In this document: positions 44,801-54,303 of the stretch, piece by piece
How the letters are laid out: every line of letters begins with the position of its first letter
Position numbering within the stretch: position 1 is the first letter of the stretch
DNA from: Thelephora terrestris
Taxonomy: Eukaryota; Basidiomycota; Agaricomycetes; Thelephorales; Thelephoraceae
DNA length: 64,000 nt
Direction of reading: 5' to 3'
Assembly: GCA_015956445.1 (NCBI GenBank)
Contig: WIUZ02000022.1
Coordinates: forward strand, 614,600 to 678,599
The notes under the pieces: model-generated
What the model saw: the letters and a program-made list of their open reading frames with translations, nothing else
The model's database searches: none
Told to the model about the DNA's origin: nothing
Position numbers and translations under genes: made by a program

Positions 44801-45086
44801 CCGGAAGACCAAGCCTCGCTACACTGGTCCTATGGTTGTGGTCCGCAAGACTATCGGCACCTCCTATGTCATCGCCGAGCTCGACGGTTCCCAGGCTCAG
44901 CTTCGCGTCGCTGATTTTCGACTTATCCCCTACTTTCCCCGCACTCGCGCCATGGTTCCTATTGTTCCCGACGTTCTCGACGACGAGTTTGACTCTACCG
45001 AAGACGACCCCGAGGACACCCTGTACTTTGGCTCGTTGGACTCCGATTCCTCTACTTACATTCACTTGGACGCTCCCTCTTTATGA
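41880..45086 (+). CDS. pol: Gypsy Pol: reverse transcriptase, RNase H, integrase
   Basis: The first ATG is 41880, but conserved pol sequence starts upstream in the same frame (ALSQWYTDRH and AFAYKKVANKTRPVATTLPE, from about 41690), so translation must enter from further left. RT is marked by RSIYTTLDLYVSFDQRQ, LPMGWTNSPAVLQGD and the active site FADDVP. RNase H has VILAVDSCMNGAGYI, ELYGLFRALK, VEMDAKF and GADGLSRR. Integrase has the HHCC finger (AHDNLGHKG...CRECQ), then VTDNGTAY and GIIESKHF with 34 residues between Asp and Glu. Where related elements read HIDT, this copy reads HINT (AAC), so the first catalytic Asp is Asn. A GPY-like module (KPRYTGPMVVVRK) closes the integrase. Integration by this copy's own enzyme is doubtful. 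Confidence 0.93.
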   Translation: MPPLPTRPPDFVPTGRLTQERRDQMDLGRDLLLPEEVKLAEWIVCTHNTAFAWTDEERGSFDPQYFAPIQIPHISHTPWVHRQGPIPRGILNDVMKIIEDKWRSGVYEPSSSSYNSRWFCVYKKDGKSLRLVHSLEPLNAVTIRNAAMPPYTDVVAEDFAARSIYTTLDLYVSFDQRQLHPSSRDMTTFNTPLGPFRLTVLPMGWTNSPAVLQGDITHILRPEIPHCTQPFADDVPIKGPRTRYELPDGTFETIPDNPGIRHFVWEHFESVHRIIQRVKAYGATFSGKKAFIGVPRADILGHICTYDGRIADSSRIRAIENWPVPTNVSEVRAFLGTCGVLRIFIKDYTLIARPLIQLTRKDEPFAIGPEHLQAIATLKSAIANSPALRPIDYDSENPVILAVDSCMNGAGYIIFQIGDDKKRYPSRFGSITFNERESRYSQAKLELYGLFRALKQTQLYTIGVKRLIVEMDAKFIKGMLNNPTLHPNDAINRWIAAILLFDFELVHVPAEKHTGADGLSRRPRASDDPLPDEGDDLEDWIDSQSGFFIEATSPPSLFDSAPPLSLVSSHIATEDPDLDPESSLSSSFPPAEKAGEIPRSEKALRREAKLSKIRHFLTTLERPPDLSDQEYRQFIRQAYDYFILDSRLFRKHRDGYSQLVPPPDARYPLIEYAHDNLGHKGVFATTRNLLIRFWWPFLNEDVRWFVKTCRECQFRQTEYFFIPPMVPDVPSLFRKAHINTFLMPKVGNYRYVIHARCAMTSYPEGRATTSDSHSVIADFIFQDILCRWGALDELVTDNGTAYIAALDLIAARYGIRHIRISGYNSRANGIIESKHFDVREAVMKTCKGNESKWRQVLPLVFWAERVTVRKATGYSPYYMVHGVHPLLPFDILEATYLAPTQDFGVSTEELIAIRAQQLAKRPEDLATMRQLVTQSRIKNLERFEKEHASRIIDFDFKPGALVLVRNNRIEEALNRKTKPRYTGPMVVVRKTIGTSYVIAELDGSQAQLRVADFRLIPYFPRTRAMVPIVPDVLDDEFDSTEDDPEDTLYFGSLDSDSSTYIHLDAPSL

Positions 45087-45335
45087 ATCTCTTGTTATTT
45101 AATTTCTCAAGTTTTCTTTTTGGACCACCTTCACCTTATGTTTCCCCTTCCTATCCCTATATCTATCGTCTGACCCCATCCACTCGTTTGAAAATTTCTT
45201 TTTCTCTATGTTTCCCTCTCTTCGTCTTATGCCTCCCGATTTCTTTCCTATGCTTTTTCCGTCTTATCCCGGACTCATTTCTCTTTACTTATTCTTGCAG
45301 ATTGCGCTCGGACTGATCTTGTGACCGGGGACGGT

Positions 45336-45357
45336 CATGATTTCAGGTCCCGAGGAG
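45336..45357 (+). repeat. Upstream copy of the pre-LTR purine tract
   Basis: TTTCAGGTCCCGAGGAG here matches TCTCAAGTCCCGAGGAG immediately before the 3' LTR (47668-47693). In this family the tract should occur once, next to the LTR, as the plus-strand primer. The two copies bracket the antisense gene. Confidence 0.7.
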
Positions 45358-45758
45358 CCCCATACCCTCGCGAACGCGTGCGCTCGCAGATAGTGAGGTA
45401 ACTCTTCGTGAGACCCACTAGAGACACTACCTCGAGTAGTCGTCCTCACCCAATTTTTTCCTCGCTTTGCGACTGATCTTCGGATCTGGTCACACCGCAT
45501 GCTACTAACCTTACGTCGCGACTCGTCGCAACGCTCCCCCACTCCTTTAGCTTTCCTACCCATGCTTATCACTCCCCAACGACTCCCGATGACTTCACGA
45601 CTATCCCCCTATCTCTCCTATCTCATTCTCCCCTCTTCACGATATTTCAAAACCAAGAAAACTGACATCTATTCACGACACAACAACGGAGACACAGTAC
45701 TGCTGATAGTCCAAGAAATATGCGCTAATCGAACGTCCCGACCTTCCTCTCTCCATCC

Positions 45759-47500
45759 TCACTCATCCACCACTCCCTCGTCATCTTTCCCTCCCTCTTC
45801 ACCATCCTCTCCTCCCGCACTCCCCCCAGCCCCCGAATCGTCTCCCGCATCCGACAACGCCAAGTCGCTACCTTCCGGCGGAACGTCTGTCACGTACTCG
45901 AGGTCCGAGTCCTCGTAAACGCCCTCACCGCCGTCAGCGATGATCGCCTCGTTCAAAGCCGCGAGGATCTGCTTCCCGACTAAGCGACGATCCTCGACTC
46001 TCGCAACGACCTCGTTGGCGTCCGCACGTTCTCGACGCAGGATCGAACGAAGCTCGGTTCGTCTCAGCTGGAGATCGAATCTCGACTGTCCCGATCTTCC
46101 CGCCGCGTTGCCCAACGGAGCCAGGTCAGCGAAGAAGACCGTGGCGATGTCCGGAGGCATCACACCCCCCGAGACCGGCACCGGAGCCAGAGAAGACGTC
46201 CCTGCAGCTCCCGACCTCGTTCTAGTCGACACTGAGGGCGCGACGTCCCTCAGCATCAGCCTAGGCACCGTGACCGTCCCGACCTCCGACGTCACCGCGC
46301 TCTTCGAACGATGATTGAGGGCGTCCTTCTTGCGCTTCGCAATGCCGGCTTCCGAAGGCTCGACATTCGGCCACTTCGCGATCCCGAAGTCCTTCACCCC
46401 GAAGGAGCACTTCTTCTTCCAGGTGTCACAGGGCTTACACTTGACCCGCTGATCGACCCCAGGGTACCAGAGAGGAGTGCAGTTCCTCTGGCTCTTCTTC
46501 TTCCTCGAACAAAGACCGCAAACCTAGGAGGACGTTAGCACTCTCGCTACGGATTCGCGAACGACCCACTCACCGCCCCCACTGCGCGAGGTATGCGTTT
46601 CTCGTCCAACGGCTCGCCCTCGACAACGGTCTCCCCGCTCAGGTCCAATCCCGCGACCTCCTCCACCTCTGAATCGTCCGACTCGACCAGCTGAGCCCGG
46701 CGCGGTTTCTTCGACCTCTTCGTGGATTCCGACGGCCCCTCCTCCTTGCTAGGCGAACTCGAGAGCACCCGCTTCGTCCCGACGGATGACTCCACCGCCG
46801 CAGCAGTCCTCTTCTGCGTTGGTTTCGCCCTAGGCGGCACCACTACTTCAGGCTTCCCCTGAGCCCTCCTCTTCCCCTTGTTGATTCGCGATGGAGCCGG
46901 AGCGACCTCATCGTCCACCATCTCGACGTCCCCTGGTTCCGCAGCTGCTGGAGTCGGTCCCGTCAAGATCCCTGCACCCGACGCCGGCGTTGGCGTCCTC
47001 TGAGTCGTCCCTCCCGCCGTTGTTCCTGCCGTTGTTCCCGCCGAGTCCCCGAAGTCCGGAACCATGTGCGCCTCGATGTGCTCGATCATCTGGGCAGCCT
47101 CCGCAAAGTCCGTGACGAGTCGCAGTGGAGGGATGTGAAAGGCCCTACAAGCGTCCCGATGCCTTGTCTACCCTCGCGCTGGCTGTTAGCTTCCGCCTCC
47201 TAGCCCCTAGATGACGTCACTCACCAGCCACGCCGACAAATGATCAGCCCACGGTCCGCGTAACTCCTTCTCCTCCTCAAGGCGCAGCTCCATGGTCTTG
47301 AGGCGCCAAATCATCAGTACCGACTTCGAGACGATCTTCACGCAGTCGGGAGACCCCGCGATGAGTGGCCGGATTCGTGCCTTGTTCCATTCACTCTTCT
47401 CCTCTGGAAAGACTTCGTTTTCCTCAAGAAGATCGAGTTCAGCAAACGGCGCGATCCCGTTGGGTCCCTTCGACGGAGTCCAGTCATGAGAGTAGTCCAT
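45759..47500 (-). CDS. Antisense, intron-containing gene in the Gypsy element: cysteine-cluster protein
   Basis: Three exons on the strand opposite gag-pol: 47500-47225, 47167-46574 and 46523-45759, all with GT-AG borders and in phase, give 544 residues. The N-terminal exon has charged helical sequence (WNKARIRPLIAGSPDCVKIV; MELRLEEEKELRGPWADHLS). The middle exon is a disordered, Lys-rich region with acidic Ser patches (GKRRAQGK; TKRSKKPRRAQLVESDDSE), nuclear-localisation-like. The third exon opens with VCGLCSRKKKSQRNC and continues to VKCKPCDTWKKKCSFG, a CX2C...C...CX2CX5-6C pattern like the cysteine clusters of Agaricomycete Zn-cluster proteins, and ends very acidic. It starts about 190 bp from the 3' LTR, which may supply its promoter. 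It could be a captured host regulator or an element-encoded antisense factor. Function unknown. Confidence 0.72.
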
Positions 47501-47693
47501 TTGAAAGCGGAGGTGTTGTCGAGAGAGTTTGCGATGAAGAGAGACGATGATGTGGCAGCGAGAAGTTTTTCCTTTTTGTTTCGCGCACTTACCCCATCCG
47601 GACGCTTCGTGTCGACCTCGTGCCAGCCTCGTGTTCGCCTCGCGCCTTCCTCGTGGCAACCAGGGATGGTTGATATCTCAAGTCCCGAGGAGA

Positions 47694-48998
47694 TGACCTG
47701 CCTCCGTTTCGCTGGCCGTCCGACTCGTACTATACCCCTAGCAACTCCAGCACCCTCCTCAGCTATCCACCCATACGTCGCGACGCAGCGCGAAGCCGCC
47801 TCCTCCCACACGACCCCTTGTCGACCATCGCCAGTCTCCCAATAGTCTCGCGACCTCCCGCTCCTCTTGACTTCGACAAAATCCTCTAAGTCCACGCTCC
47901 GAGTCCGGCCTCCCCGATCCCACGTGCCACCCGATCGCTTCCGTTCTCCCACCTGACTTGACTCGCCTCGCCCCCCTTGTTCGTCATTGTTCGGATTCCC
48001 CCGCATCGGTCCGCCGTCCCGACTCCGGAACACGTGCCCCCCGCCCTCTTGTTGCATTTCGTCGCCGTCTCGACTGTCTCGCCGTGTTCCCCGCCTCCCG
48101 CCTGTTCCACTCCGATCCCGCCTTGACTTTTCGGTTAGATCCTCCATTTCGTTGTCCCGTAGTTTCCCACGATACCTTCATTCTTCTCCCCACTCCTCCC
48201 GCCGTCTTGTTCGTCCTTCGCGCATTCTTGTTCTTCCCTCTGTTCCGCTCTTCGTTTTTGTATGACCTCCCTACGCCCTTCACGAACTTCACGATTCCCG
48301 CTCTCTCGCGACATTTGCCTTGTTATGTTTTGTTCTCCCTGCTTCGTGTTCTACCTTCAACCACTCTCTCTACCTACTATATAAGTGTCAGTAGACAGTC
48401 CTGGTTCGAATAACAAAGTGCAGTTCCCCCTTTCCCTCTAAAGTTCAACTCAGCCTTGCGCTGTCTAAAGCCTCCAACACTCTTCGTTCCTCGCGACCAA
48501 GTCCTCTTTGAGCGCAGTGCTCGAAGAACCCTCTAGCTTTTCTCTTTCCTCGTCTCGACTTCTCTCGACGTGAAGCGCAGTGCTTCTCGACCTTCTCTAC
48601 TCGTCTCGCGAGCGCAGTGCTCTACTCCAGTCTTGAGCGCAGTGCTCAGCTCTTAGCTCTTCGTGGCGAACGCAGTGTTCACCACCTCTACTAGTTTCTT
48701 CTCGTCTCAGGTATTCTCTCGTTCTCTCGTCTCGCGCTGATAGCTTCCTTCTTAGTCACCTATCCCGCCGCGACCCTCTTCGTCGCGACGCTTGTCTATT
48801 GAGACTCTACTCTATCGCCACCACTTCCTATTCCCTCCCTACTTCTCCCTACTCCTCCCTACTTCTCCCTACTTCTCCCTACTCCTCTCTACCTCTACCT
48901 GCTCTACCCTACCGACGTCTGCACAACCGGTCACCCACACCCTTCAGCTCCCTCTTCTTGCTACGTGTTCCCACGACTTAGCGAGACTGGGTAGTTCA
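47694..48998 (+). repeat. 3' LTR of the Gypsy element
   Basis: 1,305 bp, TGACCTGCC...GTAGTTCA, near-identical to the 5' LTR. It follows a purine tract (CCCGAGGAGA) and is followed by CCGG, the target duplication. Confidence 0.96.
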
Positions 48999-49372
48999 CC
49001 GGTTAGGAGACTGTGATGTGACTGTCCACGTGTGTGATCAGAGTCCAGGGTTGGTCGTTATCGTGATGTCATGAATGAGTCATAAAGGGTCGTAAAGGGG
49101 TCGTCAAGGTCATGAGACCTATTTTTAGTGCGCGCGTGTTCTAGGCGTTCCGGAACAAAGTTCTTCCAAGGCCGTCCCGCGGGCCGAGGTGTCAGCTTGA
49201 TGTAGTAAGCCAACGATGATGGTACAGTGGCGGAAGTTGATGTGACCCGGACCAATGAGGTTTGTCGAGGTAGGTCACGTGAAGGATCACCGATCTAGGC
49301 TATAAGAAGGACGTCTTCTTGGAGCCATCCTTGATCAGCAATACCAGCAACTTCCCCATCATCTTACCAAAC

Positions 49373-51114
49373 ATGTCCTTCCCAAACAACCATACCTACA
49401 AAGTCGCTAATGGGATCTCCACCATCTCCCGCATCGACCGCCGTGCCGCCAACCGTAAGACCTATGCCAATGAGGCGGGGGTTCCCTATACCACTGATGA
49501 CCAGGTATGGGGGAGAGCTAGGGCTTTTTGTGTTTAGCACTAACTCCTTCCTCTAGGTAGAGGTTGTACATCATCGGCGTAGATGTTGAGCTAACAACTT
49601 CTAGATCTTGGAGGTCGTCAAGAAGGTGGACGCTGAACGTCTCAGGGAGACGATTCCTCATTTGATGGGGTTAACCTGGGACGATGAGCTTTGGGTTCGG
49701 TCGATGATCGCCGAGAAGGTGATCTTCCAGATGCGGGGTAGGTTCGGGGAATTGGAGCACCCGATCAAGAAGGAGCTTTGGTACACCCTGCAGCGGGGGA
49801 TCTACGATCAGGACCTGTTGGAGCACGGGGCCACCGTTCCTCGGGCTGTCCGCCATGCCACCGCTTCCACTACTCTGTTGTGGTCGCTCGTTCGAGAGGG
49901 GGAAAACCGAGTAGGTTTTCAGTTTGGATATTCGAGTATGACTCTCGATTAACCGAACGGCCTAGGTTGAACGCTTAGAGCGCGAGGTGAAGGAAGCGAA
50001 GGCAGACGTCCTTCGTTTGTCAGCGGAGGGTCTTCAGATGAAGGAGACTATGGCCGCCTTCCAGCAGGGGATGAATGAAGCGTTGGAAGCGATGGTTGCT
50101 AACCATCAAGAGTTGATCGCCGGGTTGAAGGTCAGGGACAACAATATCAAGGGGGCCTTGAAGAGGAGGGACGATGAGGTAGCTTTCCTCATCTCAAAGA
50201 CGAAATGAGGGAAGCTGACATCTTTCTCTAGACTGAACAACTCGAGGATTTGGTGTCCGTTTTGACGGCGCGGGTCGAGTCTTTGCAGGACAAGACCTGC
50301 AACTGCAAGGAAGGTCCTGTCTTGATTGGGCAGGGGACAGCCGACGTTCCATTCGAGTTGGAGTACGCCGACGAGGTGGTTCTCCCATCACCTAACCCTT
50401 CGTCCTACGCCACGCCTCCCGTGGAGAATGCGATTCCCGTTCCGACTCTGGCTCCGGCTTCTACTTTGGCCGAGTCAGACAAGGAGAACTGTGGTCGTTG
50501 CCCTTTGCAACCAGTCAGTCGACTGGTGAAGATCGAGGATGAGGTCATGGAGGTTGACCGAGCTGAGGATGCTCCGAGAGTGGTTGAGGTACGTCCGGTA
50601 ACGAAGGGGCAGCGTTGTAAACGCTCTCGTTACCGCAACGACCATCGTATGGCTCCCTCGGCTTACCCTTACCCTCGTCCAGTCGAGTCAGATGGTGACG
50701 CGTCTGATCGAGACCAGGGGCGATCCTTCCGATATAGGGTCAACCGTCCCAACCAACAGGTCGAGTCCGAGATCCAGCTCCGCCACCAGCTTCGCCTCGC
50801 ATGGCAGGATCCCACCCAGGGGAGTGATGAGGGAGACGGAGAATCACTCTTTGACTACGTCGACAGCGCTCCCGAGGGAACACCCGGTGATGGAGATGTG
50901 GGACGAGGTGTTCAGCAGTTCGGTGACATCTGGGAGGCTGATCGGTCCGCTCGAAGGCATCTCTTCCTATCGGCTTGAACTCGAGGTTCAGCTGAGCGCA
51001 GAAGATGGTGATGCCATGTTCGGGGAGGTCCTTGCGAGGAGGGGCCAGCACTACGATCTCCGGGATGGACAGTTGATGACCTTTAGGCCTGCCGTAGATA
51101 GAGTTGACTTTTGA
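49373..51114 (+). CDS. Unrecognised 479-aa coiled-coil protein, intact member of a TE-linked family
   Basis: Five exons (49373-49504, 49605-49910, 49966-50178, 50232-50588, 50683-51114), all GT-AG and in phase. It starts MSFPNNHTYKVANGISTI. Residues ~45-145 form a compact domain (LTWDDELWVRSMIAEKVIFQ; LEHPIKKELWYTLQRGIYDQ). Residues ~147-240 are a coiled coil (VERLEREVKEAKADVLRLSA). Then come an acidic/Pro-rich stretch (EYADEVVLPSPNPSSYA) and a conserved last exon (ALPREHPVMEMWDEV; VQLSAEDGDAMFGEVLARRG). I recognise no known domain. The fourth intron is supported by copy 1, whose conserved frame changes at the same place. A TATA-like GGCTATAAG lies at 49298. Copies share about 250 bp of 5' and 200 bp of 3' flank with it, as expected for a duplicated or mobile unit. 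It begins 375 bp after the Gypsy element. Confidence 0.75.
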
Positions 51115-51302
51115 GGATTTGTATAAGCATCGTATAGCCTAGTTGTTCCATATTGCCTTGAATGTATGCGCGTTTTGTGTATGTTGAATGATGGGGGTGA
51201 AGGATAAGGAGTGTGAAGCATTCAAACATAAGAAATGGTAAGAAGAGTTCGAAGAAAGAGCGTGTTATAAAAAGTTTAAAAATACCATGTTCCTGACAGC
51301 TA
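51115..51302 (+). other. 3' flank of the family gene, shared with copy 1
   Basis: About 190 bp after the stop are conserved in copy 1 (31499-31680 on the other strand), ending TACCATGTTCCTGAC at about 51297. Directly after this the sequence turns into the inverted truncated copy 3. Confidence 0.75.
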
Positions 51303-51975
51303 CCATTGTCTCCAACGCCTCGTTTGTCTTCGTCTGGAACTCAGCCAGAGTAGCTTTCATCTCAGCGCACTTGGTCGAAGCACGGAGTGTATCAGCCTTC
51401 GCCTCCTTCACCTTGTGTTCCAATTGTTCAACCTAGGCAGTTTGGTTAACGAGAGTCATACTTGTATATCCAAACGGAAAACCTACCCGGCTTTCCCCTT
51501 CTCAAATCAGCAACCACAACAGAGTGGAGGCAACCATGGCATGGTGGACTGCTCTAGAAACAGTTGCCCCATGTTCCTGTTTATCGAGGTCGTAGATTCC
51601 CCTCTTCAGGGTGTACCAGAGCTCCTTCTTGATGGGATGCTCCAACTCGCCAAAGCGACCCCTCTTGTGCTGAAGGATTCATTCTGCCACGATGGAACGG
51701 AACCAAAGCTCATCATCCCAGGTCAAGTAGGGAGTTGTTCCGATGGTTAGAGCAAGACACTCTGGATCCACTTGAAGAGCAGCTTTGAGAAGCTAAGAGA
51801 TCGTCAGTTCAACGCTTGATCTGCTGATACTGTACAACCACTACCTGGTCGTCGGTGCAGTATGATTCTCCAGCTTCACAAGCATACCCTTTTTGAGAGG
51901 CAGCACGGCAATTGATGCAGGTGATGGTGCTGATGCTATCAGCGGCTTTGTAGGTGTGGTTGTTGAGGAGAGACA
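51303..51975 (-). pseudogene. Truncated inverted copy of the 479-aa gene family (copy 3)
   Basis: The minus strand starts at ATG 51975 (MSLLNNHTYKAADSISTITC), splices at YCTDDQ as in the intact gene, and continues with LTWDDELWFRSIVAE, ELEHPIKKELWYTLKRGIYD and the start of the coiled coil near 51420-51310. It stops where the intact gene reads MVANH. Exon 2 has two TGA codons, one after SIVAE and one where the intact gene has Arg CGA in LVREGE, so the copy is dead. About 230 bp upstream (51976-52220) are homologous to the promoter side of the intact gene (49125-49372). Confidence 0.85.
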
Positions 51976-52229
51976 TGGTGGTAAGTAAAAGGGAAGTTGT
52001 TGGTGTTGCTGATCAAGGATGTCTCCAAGAAGATGTCCTTCTTATAGCCTAGATCGGTGATCCTTCATGTGACCTTCCTTGACGCACTTCATTGGTCTGG
52101 GTCACATCAACTTCCGCTCCTGTACTACCATCGTTGGCTTACTACATCAAGCTGACACCTCGGCCCGTGGGATGGCCTAGGAAGAACCTTGTTCCGGAAC
52201 ACCTAGAACATGCGTTGAACTTACCACTA

Positions 52230-53195
52230 AGCCTTCGGAGTCCGAGAGGGCAGAGATGGCAGTTAGAAGGTCGGGTCCTCGGTTTAGAGGCGCGAGCCTC
52301 TAGGGAATCTGCGGGAAGCGAATGAACAGCGAGAGGGAAATTCGGGATATGAACGGGAGAACGAGGCAGAAGACAACGGGAAAGCCAGAGAACGAAACTA
52401 CCGATAACAAACAAAGGGAAACATTGGGATACGTCGGGACAACAGAGTCAGAAATCGGGACACCAGCGGGACACGAGAGACCAGAGGGACGACGAGAACG
52501 AGGGCGAGACGACGAGGGAACCGAAGGGAGGACCGTAGCAACGCTGCTAGGCCTCGGAAGAGAGAGAGAGAGAGGAAGAGAGAGAGAGGGAACACTGCTG
52601 AGTGATTCTGTGGTCTATCGAATACAGGGGCCTTTATATACAATGCTAAGGGCTCTGAGAACGAAGGGAACCAAGGGAACGAACCAAAATGATGTCAAGA
52701 GACCTTATGACGAGTCTATGACATAGGGAAGGCGGGGGATCGAAGGGAATGATGAAGGAAAGGAATGTGGTTGAGAAACGAACCAGAGGGAGGTCTGGAG
52801 TCGCAAGCAGGGCGATCGATCGAGATGTGATCGGGATGCAGGGAATGGAGATAGGGAGATGAAAAACTAAAGATATAAAACGTACTGAAAAGTCGGGACA
52901 CGATCGGACTGATCGGGACGTAATCGGGACGAGATCGGGACAAGGTGTGAGGGAAGAAGAGTCTGAGGGAAACTATCTACTGGGGAACGCAGGTCTAAGT
53001 CGCAGGTCGAAAGGGAAAACATCGGGAAGTCGCGAGGGAGAATAGGGAGAGAGGGACATGTGGCGAAGTGAAGGGACAGGCGAATCCTCATCGGGACAGT
53101 TGAGATGCTGAGGGAAGTCATCTAGACCTCGCGCAGCGGTTGTCGATAGTCGAGAGAAGGTCGCGATTCCGGATAGTGTCCGAATACGGTCACGA
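52230..53195 (-). repeat. LTR-like repeat family 2 (copy at 52 kb)
   Basis: Purine-rich on the plus strand, with no gene. The part 52600-52860 is homologous to 56700-56950 (shared GGCTCTGAGAAC, GATGTCAA, TCTATGACATAGG, TGTGGTTGAGAAA). On the minus strand it has a TATATAAAGGCCCC box near 52640, so it is probably a minus-oriented LTR remnant. Confidence 0.6.
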
Positions 53196-53196
53196 C

Positions 53197-54186
53197 ACCG
53201 CTGTCCATTCGCGCGATCTTTGAATCTAGTATCGGTATCCAGCCTCCACCTCCCTACCCCGCTAACCGCCAGGTACGCGATTCGACGACCCCTCGATCGG
53301 TCACAGAAGTGTCATGCCCGCTCGACGTCCCGATCGCTGAACCACTCCCGCAATCCCATTGACGCACGCCCCTATTCGCTATCTCTGCCTCCGTGTCCAC
53401 CCTCCCCGAATGGCACGTGACGTTGTGATCGGCCGATGTCTCCCGATCCCTTATCTCGTCGCAATGACGCGTCCCCTCCCCTGGTCCGGTTCCCTTCAGT
53501 CTAGCACGTGTCAACTCGTTCCCTCTCGTTCGCCAATCACCTTCAACTGCTCCCGCTTCCCCGCCTGGTACGATCTTTTGATCGCGAACCCATAGACTTC
53601 CCCTTTCGGTTCTGTTTCTCACGCGCTCCATCCTCTCGGTAAGACCGTCCCAGGCCTCGTTCCGCCCCCCGATGAACCGTTCGCCTCCCTACCCTGCGTC
53701 GGACTCTCGTTTATCCCTTCTATCTACCTGTTCTTATTCTCCCACCGTTTCTCCATTTGTTCGCTGCTTTTCCCATCCCTTTCGCGTAGATCGCACTGTC
53801 TTTACCTATAAATACCCTGTACTAGCTAGTCCAACGAACAAGAACCCCCCGGCCTCTTCACACCTCTTCTCCCTTCTGCCGACTACCTGATCATCGAAAA
53901 CCTCCAGCTCCTCGCTCGACATCGATTCCACTAGCCCCATAGTTCAATAGCCCCCCTAGCCTACTAGCCCATCGTCCACTAGCCCCCTAGCCCTCGTCAT
54001 CGTCTAGCAGAGTTTGCTAGTACGGAGTTTTCCTTCTCGTCCCGACAATGTCGCGAACCTATCGTGGTCCCTCTCCTCTGTCTAGCTTCTCTCCTCTTTC
54101 CCGACCTCTGCACAACCGGTGACCCCTCACCCCCACTTCTGCTATTCTGGTCGTGTCCCGACTCCACCCGGATAGTAGCAGTTCAG
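53197..54186 (+). repeat. LTR-like repeat homologous to the Gypsy gag-pol spacer
   Basis: It aligns along its length with 40555-41526 inside the Gypsy element (shared CGACGACCCCTCGATCGGTC, TATAAATACCCTGTACTAGC, GACTCCACCCGGATAGTAGC), and both end in AGTTCA. It is likely a solo LTR of a related Gypsy family. Confidence 0.75.
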
Positions 54187-54303
54187 CGTAAGAAGAGGTA
54201 GAGAGGTGTAGAGAGTGCAGAAACATCGCGAAACATCACGAAGGCGTTGCAAGGGAAAGGGACATAGGGATGTTGCTGCCGAGTACTCCAGAGAATGGAG
54301 GCA
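54187..54303. repeat. Short repeat holding the empty site of hairpin element copy 3
   Basis: GTAAGAAGAGGTAGAGAGGT and the following GTGCAGAAACATCGCGAAAC recur at 63090-63105 and 63938-64000, where the hairpin element splits them. Here the AGA target is single and uninterrupted. Confidence 0.8.

Larger units (their letters stand above)
35886..48998 (+). mobile_element. Young Ty3/Gypsy LTR retrotransposon carrying an antisense gene
   Basis: The order is 5' LTR, Gag with protease, RT-RNase H-integrase, an extra segment with a minus-strand gene, and the 3' LTR. Both LTRs run TGACCTGCC...GTAGTTCA and are flanked by CCGG (35882-35885; 48999-49002), extendable to CCGGT if the first T is counted. 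The two LTRs differ at two positions I noticed (35909/47717 and 36052/47860), so insertion is recent. Domain order (RT, RNase H, integrase) identifies Ty3/Gypsy. Total length 13.1 kb is unusually long because of a spacer between gag and pol and the 2.3-kb antisense segment. Confidence 0.95.

Noticed and set aside
47338-48147. 269-codon minus-strand ORF across the 3' LTR, with a shorter twin at 35845-36339
   Set aside because: It overlaps the first exon of the antisense gene in another frame and follows the LTR's base composition. The part outside the LTR is not shared by the twin. A leader role for the antisense gene remains possible.
50740-50978. Alternative 3' end of the family gene in the first frame, ending RRHLFLSA
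   Set aside because: That frame is also partly conserved in copy 1, but the intron 50589-50682 joins to the longer frame, whose C-terminus is better conserved past this stop.
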